DNA of 64,000 nt from CAYHVH01 sp964360335 (GTDB lineage Bacteria; Patescibacteriota; Doudnabacteria; UBA920; 2-01-FULL-46-14), in NCBI GenBank assembly GCA_964360335.1, contig CAYHVH010000001.1, positions 62,001 to 126,000 on the forward strand. Reading direction: 5' to 3'. The translations under genes and the position numbers were made by a program. Within the stretch, counting starts at the first letter, position 1; each line of letters opens with the position of its first letter. The notes below the pieces were generated by a model. That model searched no databases. It had not been told where the DNA came from and saw only the letters and a list, made by a program, of their open reading frames with translations. Positions 31,300-38,341 of the stretch are shown here, piece after piece.

Positions 31300-31404
31300 C
31301 TATTTGATGGGTTCAGTTTTCGGGTCGTGTTGCTTCGGCTGGTCAGAAGTAGGAGTAATCGGAGCAGAGGTGCTCGGCGTGTTCGGGGTCGGTTGATCAG
31401 ACAT
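31300..31404 (-). CDS. 34-residue Pro/Thr-rich microprotein
   Basis: An ATG at 31402-31404, preceded by AAGGAA, opens a 34-codon frame, MSDQPTPNTPST..., ending in TAG immediately before a bidirectional terminator. The peptide is Pro, Thr, Ser and Gln rich with no hydrophobic core, so it would be disordered. No homologue is recognised. The terminator and Shine-Dalgarno-like site support a real gene. Confidence 0.5.
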   Translation of the reverse strand: MSDQPTPNTPSTSAPITPTSDQPKQHDPKTEPIK

Positions 31405-31546
31405 AATATTTTTTTCCTTCCCTGCAATACCTATACCTGAAGCACCGCAGTATTAAATTGTTAACGGCTTCATAGATATAAAGCCCGGGTTTACTATAGC
31501 ACTGATTTGCCCTTTAAACAAACAGAAGAGAAGCCAAAGATTTTCA

Positions 31547-32047
31547 TCAGTGCGGCTTAATATATAGGTAGACGCCCGCTTCTTTTTTCTCCTCCTGCCA
31601 GCCGGGGAGCGGGAACGCAAAGGAGACGACCCGCGCCCCTGGTTTGAGTTCGCGCTTCAGCTTCTGCCCAAGTTTTTTCATGATGTAGCCGATGCCATAG
31701 ACTACCACGACATCAAATGCGGCCAAATCTTTGCCCCAAAAACTTTTCAGGTGGATAAAAGCTCGGCGCTGCAGCCCCGCCTGACTAATGTTGCGGCGCG
31801 ACCACCAGACGAGAAGCGGGTTGATTTCGTAGCCGTGGGCGATTGCTCCCGCCTCGGCCAGGGCGATGACGATTCGGCCGTCGCCCGAGCCCAAATCAGC
31901 AGCCAGCTCCCCGGATTTCACCGCCAGAAGTTTAATCATGAATTCCACTTTGGCAGGCGCGCTGGGGACAAATGTCGCCCCTTGGGCAAACGAATAAATC
32001 AAAGCCAGCACCAGGATCAGGAACAGCAAGCCAAGGGCAATTTCCAT
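31547..32047 (-). CDS. Membrane-anchored class I SAM methyltransferase (FAM173-like)
   Basis: The 166-residue protein has an N-terminal transmembrane helix (about residues 3-22), the pre-domain FVPSAPAKVEFMIKLL, and the SAM-binding loop ADLGSGDGRIVIALAEAGA, with the acidic ribose contact in GYEINP. The order matches FAM173/ATPSCKMT-like lysine methyltransferases, whose bacterial targets are mostly unknown. The distal catalytic part is short. Confidence 0.78.
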   Translation of the reverse strand: MEIALGLLFLILVLALIYSFAQGATFVPSAPAKVEFMIKLLAVKSGELAADLGSGDGRIVIALAEAGAIAHGYEINPLLVWWSRRNISQAGLQRRAFIHLKSFWGKDLAAFDVVVVYGIGYIMKKLGQKLKRELKPGARVVSFAFPLPGWQEEKKEAGVYLYIKPH

Positions 32048-32139
32048 AAGCAGATTATAATCGAGCGCTTGATTTCGAGCGAGTTTTTCAAGAGGGTGCT
32101 TTGCTTGCAGGCTGCTTTTTTGTGATATAATCGGACTGT

Positions 32140-32799
32140 ATGCTTGATAGCCATTGGCGGAAATTATTTTTTCTGATACTTCTGGTTCTGCTCTTGGCGT
32201 TGCTGTTTTGGTATTCTGCTTCCTTTCAGGAGGTTTTTTTTGGCTCCGTGGATTTTTTGGAGGGTTATGCCAATCGCCACATCCTCCTGGCCGAGGGGAT
32301 TTTTGTGGGAGCGGCCGCTCTTTCCGCCATGTTTTCGCCCTTTAGCAGCGTTCCCCTGGTGCCGGCCGCCCTTGTCATCTGGGACAGTGGTTTGACCTTG
32401 AGTTTGCTTTTGCTGGGATGGCTTTTGGGAGGAATCGGAGCTTATCTCGTTGGCCGCTACGCTCTGTATCAACTCTTGCGCCGCGTCCTGGATATTGACG
32501 GAAAAGTTGATTACTATCGAAAAAAAATTTCCCCTCGGGCGGAGTTTGGACTGGTGTTGCTGTTCCGTTTTGCCATGCCGGCGGAAATTCCCGGTTATGT
32601 TCTCGGCGCTATTCGTTATCACTTCGGGAAGTATTTTTTGGCGACTTTTTTAGCTGAATTCCCATTCGCCGTCATAACCGTCTACGCCAGCGAAGCCTTG
32701 ATATTCAAAGAGCCGGTTCTGCTCGGGGCTTTGGGTTTATTGGTGACTCTGATTTTGGGCGGCGCGCTTTATTTTTTCCGCAAAAAACTCCGGGATTGA
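32140..32799 (+). CDS. VTT-domain (TVP38/DedA-like) membrane protein
   Basis: The 219-residue protein has an N-terminal transmembrane helix, then the VTT core with FSPFSSVPLVPAALV as the re-entrant segment, GAYLVGRY, and the basic FRFAMPAEIPGYVLGA region before the last helices. Bacterial members include undecaprenyl-phosphate flippases. The exact substrate is not determinable. TG-A-TATAAT (32126-32131) lies 8 nt before the ATG. Confidence 0.85.
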   Translation: MLDSHWRKLFFLILLVLLLALLFWYSASFQEVFFGSVDFLEGYANRHILLAEGIFVGAAALSAMFSPFSSVPLVPAALVIWDSGLTLSLLLLGWLLGGIGAYLVGRYALYQLLRRVLDIDGKVDYYRKKISPRAEFGLVLLFRFAMPAEIPGYVLGAIRYHFGKYFLATFLAEFPFAVITVYASEALIFKEPVLLGALGLLVTLILGGALYFFRKKLRD

Positions 32800-32877
32800 T
32801 TTTCGCTTAGCGAAAAGCGGGCACGGTGCTTCTCCGCCAGGAGGAAATGATGCTATACTGACAGGGATAGGATTTTT

Positions 32878-33480
32878 ATGATAAAGAAACAAATCCGGGC
32901 AATTGTTTTTGATTTGGGCGGGGTGGTGGTGCATGGCGGCTACCTCGATTTTCTTAAACATTTTTGTACCACCTGCATGACCCCGGAAGGAAAAAAGCAA
33001 GTCGCTCGGCTGGAGCGCCAGGCAAATCTCGGAAATCTTACGGAGCGGGAATTTTTGAGAAAATTGCGATGGATTTTTGGCTTGCACCTCTCGGTTTCCC
33101 GGATGCACGACCTGATTGTGGACCATATGCAAACTGATAAGCGGTTGGCGCATCTGATTCCGAAACTTAAAAAGACCAGAATTGCCTTGTTTAGCAATTC
33201 TATCGGCAATATGGCGGTGGAAGTTTTACATAAAAGGCATCTTAATTCCCATCGGCTTTTCGGGCGAGTGTTTATTTCCTCCAGATTGCATTTAGTGAAG
33301 CCAGATCAGAAAGCTTATCATTATATTTTGAGAGCGTTAAAGGTTAAACCCCGAGAAGCCCTGATGGTTGACGATCGGTTAGTTAACATCCAGGGCGCTA
33401 GAAAAGCAGGAATGGAAGGAATTGTCTACAAAAATTCCGCTCAGTTTCGCAGAGCGATTCGCAAATATGAGTTTGTCTAA
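32878..33480 (+). CDS. HAD-superfamily hydrolase (YihX-like)
   Basis: The 200-residue protein has motif I VFDLGGVVV, motif II ALFSNS, the motif III lysine in HLVKPDQKAYHYIL, and motif IV LMVDDRLVNIQGA. Motif I is DLG rather than DxD, as in the YihX sugar-phosphatase group. It probably dephosphorylates a small phosphate ester. TGC-TATACT (32854-32859) precedes the ATG by 18 nt. The 3' end overlaps trxB by 14 nt, so the two are coupled. Confidence 0.85.
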   Translation: MIKKQIRAIVFDLGGVVVHGGYLDFLKHFCTTCMTPEGKKQVARLERQANLGNLTEREFLRKLRWIFGLHLSVSRMHDLIVDHMQTDKRLAHLIPKLKKTRIALFSNSIGNMAVEVLHKRHLNSHRLFGRVFISSRLHLVKPDQKAYHYILRALKVKPREALMVDDRLVNIQGARKAGMEGIVYKNSAQFRRAIRKYEFV

Positions 33481-34390
33481 AGTCATCATCATCGGTTCGG
33501 GCCCGGCCGGGCTTACTGCTGCGATTTATGCCGCCCGGGCGGAGCTTAACCCCCTTTTGATTGCCGGTTCGGTTTACGGCGGGCAGTTGATGCTCACTAC
33601 CGAGGTCGGCAATTTTCCGGGGTTTCCCCAGGACGTCCAGGGCCCCGCGCTTATCCAACAAATGCTCGACCAAGCTAAGCGGTTCGGCACAGAAGTAATT
33701 TTTGAGGATGTCACCAGAGTGGATTTTTCCAAAAGGCCATTTCGGCTCTGGACTGATGGGCAGGAGTATCAGACGGCGGCGGTAATTGTCGCCACCGGCG
33801 CTTCGGCGAAATGGCTCGGTTTGCCCTCGGAGCAACGTTTGCGCGGGCACGGGGTCAGCAGTTGTGCCACTTGCGACGGCTTTTTCTTCAAAGGGAAGAG
33901 AGTGGTCGTAGTCGGGGGGGGAGACGTGGCGATGGAGGATTCCAACTTTTTGACGAGATTTGCGTCGGAAGTGACCGTCGTTCACCGGCGGGATACGCTG
34001 CGCGCTTCGAAAATTCTCCAGAAGAGAGCGCTCGAGAATCCGAAAATCAAGTTCATTTGGGACACGGCCCTGGAGGAAGTTTTGGGCGGGGAGCAGGTTA
34101 CCGGAGTGCGGATTAAAAATTTGAAAACCGAGGCGGTGCAGGAGCTGGCGGTTGACGGAGTGTTCGTGGCGATCGGGCACGAACCGAACACCAAATTCCT
34201 CAAAGGTTCAGGGATTGAATTGGACCAAAAAGGCTATATTCTGATGCGGGAACACAGCCGGAGCAATATTGACGGGGTGTTTGTCGCCGGCGATGTTCAG
34301 GATTTTTATTATCGGCAGGCGATTACCGCCGCCGGCGACGGCTGCCGCGCCGCCATGGATGCGGAAAAGTGGCTAGCCGCCCGGGACTGA
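33467..34390 (+). CDS. trxB: Thioredoxin reductase
   Basis: The 307-residue flavoprotein has the FAD motif IIIGSGPAGLTAA at 7-19, the redox pair Cys133-Ala-Thr-Cys136, the NADPH motif VVVGGGDVAMED with HRRDTLRA, and the C-terminal FAD loop GVFVAGDVQDFYYRQ. It reduces thioredoxin with NADPH. The ATG at 33467 fits the family; an in-frame ATG 45 nt upstream lies inside the HAD gene. It ends in TGA, showing standard stop usage. Confidence 0.95.
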   Translation: MSLSKVIIIGSGPAGLTAAIYAARAELNPLLIAGSVYGGQLMLTTEVGNFPGFPQDVQGPALIQQMLDQAKRFGTEVIFEDVTRVDFSKRPFRLWTDGQEYQTAAVIVATGASAKWLGLPSEQRLRGHGVSSCATCDGFFFKGKRVVVVGGGDVAMEDSNFLTRFASEVTVVHRRDTLRASKILQKRALENPKIKFIWDTALEEVLGGEQVTGVRIKNLKTEAVQELAVDGVFVAIGHEPNTKFLKGSGIELDQKGYILMREHSRSNIDGVFVAGDVQDFYYRQAITAAGDGCRAAMDAEKWLAARD

Positions 34391-35100
34391 TAATTTTAGC
34401 AGTCATCTTTCTGGCTGTCTCGTGCAACGCCAAGAACGGGCAGGAAGGAGCAACTGACATGAATCAAAAGGTTGAGTTTATCACTACCGATCAAGTCAAA
34501 ATCGTGGCGGACTATTATGCTCCGAAAGCCGCGTCCCGAAAAGGTGTCGTTTTGGTGCACATGATGCCGGCGACTCGTAATTCCTGGGAGGAATTTGCCG
34601 GGAAACTGCAAGCAGTCGGCTATCACGCTTTGACTATTGATTTAAGAGGTCATGGCGAGTCAGGCGGCGGAAACTTTCAAAGATTTTCTGATGCCGAGCA
34701 TCAGGCTTCAATTCGGGATCTAGAGGCCGCCGCGAAGTTTCTGGGGGAAAAGGGCGCGGCAGAATTGGCGGTTGCGGGAGCGAGCATTGGCGCGAATTTG
34801 GCGTTGCAGTATCTGGCGGAAAATCCCGAAACCAAGGCGGCGGTCTTGCTCTCTCCCGGTTTGGATTATCGGGGGATTCAAACTCCTCCGCTCGCGGCTC
34901 GGGTTTCCGATAAAAGCAAGATTTTATTTGTGGGGGCCGAGGATGATGCGGCCAGCATGGGAGGGAGCTGTGAAGAACTGGTTTCCGAGTTGGGAATTAC
35001 GGCAAAAATTTGTTTTGCGGCGGGCGGCCACGGCACGAATTTATTCCAAACCCATCCCGAGCTTCCAGAAGCCCTCCTCGATTTTTTGAAACAAAAATAA
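34369..35100 (+). CDS. Alpha/beta hydrolase, possible lipoprotein
   Basis: The protein has the hydrolase fold with GVVLVHMMPATRNSW, nucleophile elbow GASIG (Ser), acid in VGAEDD and histidine in GGHGTNLF. From a GTG at 34369 it would be 243 residues with a lipoprotein-like N-terminus, hydrophobic LIILAVIFLAVSC then polar. From the ATG at 34459, which has an AAGGAG 8 nt upstream, it would be a 213-residue cytoplasmic enzyme. Both starts are plausible. The GTG version overlaps trxB by 22 nt. The substrate is unknown; dienelactone-hydrolase or thioesterase-like. Confidence 0.8.
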   Translation: MASRPGLIILAVIFLAVSCNAKNGQEGATDMNQKVEFITTDQVKIVADYYAPKAASRKGVVLVHMMPATRNSWEEFAGKLQAVGYHALTIDLRGHGESGGGNFQRFSDAEHQASIRDLEAAAKFLGEKGAAELAVAGASIGANLALQYLAENPETKAAVLLSPGLDYRGIQTPPLAARVSDKSKILFVGAEDDAASMGGSCEELVSELGITAKICFAAGGHGTNLFQTHPELPEALLDFLKQK

Positions 35101-35140
35101 AAAAAGAGAGCGCCGGTCGTAAAACCCGACGCTCTTTTGC
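35096..35140. terminator. Terminator between convergent genes
   Basis: AAAAGAGAGCG and CGCTCTTTT pair around a CGG/CCG inner stem. T runs occur on both strands, longest on the minus strand. Confidence 0.75.
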
Positions 35141-35176
35141 TTCACTCGTAGGGCAGAAATCGAAGCGGATGGCGGT

Positions 35177-35809
35177 TTATCTCGCCCGCATGGATAGAAC
35201 TTGCGACACGCGGCTCAACTCTTGCAGTCCTTCTTGCTCCTTTTGAATGTTGAGCCGACGAATGACCGCGAGAATGACGCCGAGCGCCAGTAACGCGCTG
35301 ATTACGGCGTCAAGTTTTGGGAGGTTGAAAAGCAGGATTACCAGGCCGTTAGTTCCAGTGCCAAAACCGATTGCAGATCCGACGTAGAATTTCAGCCTAG
35401 CGCTTTGCGCGTTGATGCTGCTGTGCGCGTCGATCGCGAAAGCGCAAGCGAGGTTGACCGCGCCAGCAAAAAAGCCGATGGCTGGGATCAGCCAGCCGCG
35501 CGTGAGTACCTCGTCGTTTTTGAGCGCTGCATGTGCGCCGAGGATCAGGATAATGAGACAGCCCGTGGCGAGAGCGACGTCGCTCCACCAGGCAATTCGG
35601 TTGGCCGCCCTGCTGTGGCCTTGGTTTTCTTGCTTCAGTCCCCAGATGTTCAGGGTGACCAGGACCGCATCGTAGTTTCCCGAAAAAAAGTTACTTCCTA
35701 AAAGGAGACTTTTTGAGAAAAACCAGCCACCGAACTCGATAGCAGTGATTACCAGGTCGACTGCCAGAATGAGCCACAAAGTTCGCAATCCTGCGTTTTT
35801 GTCCTCCAT
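35177..35809 (-). CDS. Six-helix membrane protein, degenerate CDF-like
   Basis: The 210-residue protein has about six hydrophobic helices. Its order (VITAIEFGGWFFSKSLLLG, later INAQSARLKFYVGSAIG) recalls cation diffusion facilitators, which export Zn or Mn. However, the metal ligands of that family (HxxxD on helix 2 and HxxxD on helix 5) are missing, with FFSGNYDA in the first position. Transport of a metal is therefore doubtful. The ATG at 35809 is chosen because AAGGAGG precedes it. Confidence 0.5.
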   Translation of the reverse strand: MEDKNAGLRTLWLILAVDLVITAIEFGGWFFSKSLLLGSNFFSGNYDAVLVTLNIWGLKQENQGHSRAANRIAWWSDVALATGCLIILILGAHAALKNDEVLTRGWLIPAIGFFAGAVNLACAFAIDAHSSINAQSARLKFYVGSAIGFGTGTNGLVILLFNLPKLDAVISALLALGVILAVIRRLNIQKEQEGLQELSRVSQVLSMRAR

Positions 35810-35861
35810 TGACCACTCCTCCTTAGAGCTTGAAATTGCTTCTACGCTAGCAGGTTTTGGT

Positions 35862-35901
35862 AAAAAAATCAAGAGCCCCGTGGATATTCGGCGGGGCTCT
35901 T
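35862..35901 (-). terminator. Terminator after efp
   Basis: On the minus strand AAGAGCCCCG pairs with CGGGGCTCTT and is followed by GA and seven T, 15 bp past the efp stop. Confidence 0.88.
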
Positions 35902-35916
35902 ACAACAAGGAAAATT

Positions 35917-36486
35917 TTAGATGTTGGCCCGCTCGACGTATTCCCCGGTTTGGGTGTTGACGCGGACGGATTCGCCTTCTTTGATGAACAGGGGAACATT
36001 GACCACGAGCCCCGTTTCCAGGGTTGCCGGTTTGGTGCCGCCAGTGGCGGTGTCGCCCTTGACGCCTGGTGGCGTACTTACGACTTTGAGTGCGACTTTG
36101 ACCGGCAGTTCCACGCTTATGGGTCGGCCTTGGTAGGCGTTTAGTGTTACCTCCATCCCTTCCTTGAGGTAGTCCGCGATTTCTTCCGTCAGGTCTTTGG
36201 GCAATTCCACAGTCTCGAAAGTTTCGTTGTCCATGAAGTGCGTGCCGCTGTGGTCTTTGTACAAAAACTGGGCTTTATGTTTGGTCACGTCCGCCGCCTC
36301 GACCCTTTCCCCGACCTTGAAAGTGTATTCCACAATCCGGCCGGTGATGAGATTTTTGAGTTTGGCTTGAACCGTCGGTTTGCGCTGGGCAGTGCGCAGA
36401 AAATTCGCCCAGACGATGACGTGCGGGGCGTTTTGAAATTCAATCACGGTGCCGGTTTTTTTGAGGCTCGAAAAGTCCAGGGGCAT
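35917..36486 (-). CDS. efp: Elongation factor P with atypical tip loop
   Basis: The 190-residue protein has the three beta-barrel domains of EF-P, which rescues ribosomes stalled at polyproline. Domain I reads IEFQNAPHVIVWANFLRTAQ and KLKNLITGRIVEYTF, domain II HFMDNETFETVELP, and domain III the closing TQTGEYVERA. The tip loop, PGKG with modified Lys34 in E. coli, is TAQRK here (residues 32-36), so the modified residue is displaced or absent. The start at 36486 matches the family; 27 upstream codons lie in repeat sequence. Confidence 0.92.
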   Translation of the reverse strand: MPLDFSSLKKTGTVIEFQNAPHVIVWANFLRTAQRKPTVQAKLKNLITGRIVEYTFKVGERVEAADVTKHKAQFLYKDHSGTHFMDNETFETVELPKDLTEEIADYLKEGMEVTLNAYQGRPISVELPVKVALKVVSTPPGVKGDTATGGTKPATLETGLVVNVPLFIKEGESVRVNTQTGEYVERANI

Positions 36487-36560
36487 TCGTCGCAATTGGT
36501 GTCGCCTTCGTTCCCCCTCGGCTTCGCTCGGGGTAACTACGGCACACTTATTGCTCCTCT

Positions 36561-36619
36561 TTCCCAAAACGCGTGCTCCCCCTCGCTAAAGCTTCGGGGT
36601 GCGCTACTCGTTTTGGGAA
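36561..36619. repeat. Long palindrome upstream of efp
   Basis: TTCCCAAAACG (36561-36571) and CGTTTTGGGAA (36609-36619) form an 11-bp stem enclosing CCCC..GGGG. A smaller palindrome, CCCCTCGG-CTTCG-CTCGGGG, precedes it near 36513. The 215-bp gap between rpsR and efp is filled with such repeats. Confidence 0.55.
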
Positions 36620-36701
36620 TGTTAAGATAAAGGTGAGGTGCAAATAGCGATTGGCGATTTGAGTGTCTTCTAATGGCCAATTGCCGATCGCCAGTTGCTC
36701 C

Positions 36702-36920
36702 TTAGGGTGCCGGGACAAAAGGCAGGAGGGCCAGATGGCGGGCGCGTTTCAGAGCTTTAGTGATGAGCTTTTGGTGTTTCTGACAAGAGCCGGTGCGTTT
36801 GCGGCCCAAAATTTTCGCATGGGGAGACATGAAGCGCCGCAAAAATTGCGTGTCCTTGTAGTCCACGTAGCTAATCTTGTTTTCGCACAAAAAACAGGAT
36901 TTGGGCGAGGCGTTCGGCAT
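36702..36920 (-). CDS. rpsR: 30S ribosomal protein S18
   Basis: The 72-residue protein matches S18, which binds S6 on the platform of the small subunit: CFLCENKISYVDYKD, LRRFMSPHAKILGRKRTGSC and HQKLITKALKRARHLALLPF. The Cys pair is the zinc-type variant of S18. The start at 36920 is 16 bp after the ssb stop, completing the rpsF-ssb-rpsR operon. Confidence 0.95.
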   Translation of the reverse strand: MPNASPKSCFLCENKISYVDYKDTQFLRRFMSPHAKILGRKRTGSCQKHQKLITKALKRARHLALLPFVPAP

Positions 36921-36936
36921 ATTTCTAGAAGTTGAT

Positions 36937-37395
36937 TTAGAAGGGAATATCCTCAACACTGATTTCTTCTTCCCCACCTCCTGGAGGAGCCGCGGGTTTG
37001 GCGGCGGGCGGTTCCTCTTGGGTAATAATATTTTCTTCCGGCTCGGGAGTCGCGGCGGCTTGGGTCCCCTTGCTGTCCAGCATAATCAAATTGTCTGCTA
37101 CAATTTCCGTGCGATTTCGCTTGCTGCCGTCTTGGCCTTCCCAGTTACGAGTTTGCAGTCTGCCTTCGACGAGAACCCGGGAGCCCTTTTTGAGATACTG
37201 GGCGACAATTTCGCCGAGTTTCCGCCAGGCCACGACATTGTGGAATTCCACCGATTCCTTGCGTGCTCCGGTAGGGTCGGTCCAAACAAAATTGGTGGCG
37301 ACCCCGAAAGAGGTGACATTTACCCCCGAGGGCGTGGTCCGCACCTCTGGGTCGCGGGTCAGTCGACCGACGACGATTGCTTTATTGATATCCAT
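36937..37395 (-). CDS. ssb: Single-stranded DNA-binding protein
   Basis: The 152-residue SSB has an OB fold (residues 1-108) with NKAIVVGRLTRDPEVRTTPS and VEFHNVVAWRKLGEI, a Pro/Ala/Glu-rich disordered linker and the acidic tip EDIPF that recruits repair proteins. It is the middle gene of the rpsF-ssb-rpsR operon. The upstream 105-bp gap is filled with GAAATCCGAAAT-type repeats. Confidence 0.97.
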   Translation of the reverse strand: MDINKAIVVGRLTRDPEVRTTPSGVNVTSFGVATNFVWTDPTGARKESVEFHNVVAWRKLGEIVAQYLKKGSRVLVEGRLQTRNWEGQDGSKRNRTEIVADNLIMLDSKGTQAAATPEPEENIITQEEPPAAKPAAPPGGGEEEISVEDIPF

Positions 37396-37500
37396 AGTAT
37401 TGTAAAATCCGAAGCACGAAATCCGAAATCCTAAACTTTTGGAATTTGAGATTTAGAATTTAGAGATTGTTTCGAGTTTCGAATTTAGGATTTAATGATA
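37396..37500. repeat. AT-rich degenerate repeat between rpsF and ssb
   Basis: The gap consists of related words such as AAATCCGAAATCC, GAATTTGAGATTTAG and GAATTTAGGATTTA, which are partly inverted copies of one another. Similar words occur at 60880-60950. No gene or promoter is evident. Confidence 0.45.
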
Positions 37501-37956
37501 TTATTTCAGGTCTTCTGGGGATTCTAATGCCTTTTCAATTTCCGCGTCCAAATCTATCTGGATTTTTTTACCCTCCGGAGCTTTGGCGTAGGCGGGCTTC
37601 GGCTCTTCCGGCGGTTTTCTGAGTTTGAGCTTGGCTTGGGCGACCCGGTCTTTTTCCAGGCGCACCAGGGCCTCGTCCTGGTTCGTGATTAAGTGGCGGA
37701 TAATCCCTTGGGAGGTGCGGATTTTGTGTTCAATGCCGTTAACCTGGTCGGCGGGCGCCGAAAAATTAACCACCACGTAATATCCGTTTTTGGTCTTTTT
37801 GATGGGATAGGCGAGTTTGCGTTTGCCCAGTTCCTCGTGTTTTTCGATAATCCCGCCGCCGTCCGTCAAAAACTTTTTCACCTCGGCGGTAAGGGCCGGA
37901 ATTTGGTCGTCGGAAACTTGGCTTCCCACGATATACATCAGTTCATATTTCGGCAT
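37501..37956 (-). CDS. rpsF: 30S ribosomal protein S6
   Basis: The first 95 residues are the S6 ferredoxin-like fold (YELMYIVGSQVSDDQI, LGKRKLAYPIKKTKNGYYVV, IRTSQGIIRHLITNQDEAL). The remaining 55 are a Lys/Pro/Glu-rich extension. S6 and S18 bind as a dimer to the platform. The 55-nt leader has GAGGAG followed by ATAGTC..GACTAT, a stem that embeds the start codon, a candidate autoregulatory site for S6-S18. Confidence 0.95.
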   Translation of the reverse strand: MPKYELMYIVGSQVSDDQIPALTAEVKKFLTDGGGIIEKHEELGKRKLAYPIKKTKNGYYVVVNFSAPADQVNGIEHKIRTSQGIIRHLITNQDEALVRLEKDRVAQAKLKLRKPPEEPKPAYAKAPEGKKIQIDLDAEIEKALESPEDLK

Positions 37957-38017
37957 AGTCTTTGGGACTATCTCCTCGCGCAGAGGGGAATATGAGCTTA
38001 ATTATTGAGGTTTTTGG

Positions 38018-38046
38018 AGTATAGCAGGAAGAAAATTATAGGTCAA
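38018..38046 (-). promoter_or_regulatory. rpsF-ssb-rpsR promoter
   Basis: On the minus strand TTGACC (38041-38046), a 17-bp spacer and TATACT (38018-38023) predict a start near 38011. Confidence 0.8.
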
Positions 38047-38064
38047 CCCTGGGTTAATTTAGAC

Positions 38065-38129
38065 GCCCCCTTCCTTTTCTTGCTAGTATTGAAATGCTGT
38101 AAAGCAAGATTTGAGAACAAGAAGGGGGC
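38065..38129 (+). promoter_or_regulatory. Hairpin masking the ribosome site of the coiled-coil gene
   Basis: GCCCCCTTC (38065-38073) pairs perfectly with GAAGGGGGC (38121-38129), the Shine-Dalgarno region of the gene starting at 38133. CTTGCT/AGCAAG (38079-38084, 38103-38108) extends the stem inside. Confidence 0.55.
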
Positions 38130-38132
38130 AGT

Positions 38133-38285
38133 ATGAGCAGTGAGATTGAGAAACTCGCGGAGCAAGTGGCGGAACTGAAACAAACGGTCGCTGGGCTTGA
38201 GGAGCGTTTGGCCCAGTTCGAAAAAGAATTGGGACGTCTAAGAGTACAGTTCAATCAGCACGCCAATCCCCGTGGTACGGAGTGA
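38133..38285 (+). CDS. 50-residue coiled-coil protein
   Basis: ATG behind GAAGGGGGC opens 50 codons, MSSEIEKLAEQVAELKQTVA and onward, with clear heptads (I/L/V at a and d positions) over residues 4-40. It resembles short SlyX- or Lpp-like coiled coils but has no signal sequence. It is monocistronic, with a perfect terminator 16 bp after the stop and its ribosome site in a 9-bp stem, so it is real and probably translationally controlled. Confidence 0.7.
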   Translation: MSSEIEKLAEQVAELKQTVAGLEERLAQFEKELGRLRVQFNQHANPRGTE

Positions 38286-38300
38286 GTGGTGAGTTTCCCG

Positions 38301-38333
38301 GCAGGCGTCCTGGTATACAGGACGCCTGCTTTT
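38301..38333 (+). terminator. Terminator of the coiled-coil gene
   Basis: GCAGGCGTCCTG-GTATA-CAGGACGCCTGC is a perfect 12-bp stem followed by TTTTG. Confidence 0.88.
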
Positions 38334-38341
38334 GTTATTTG

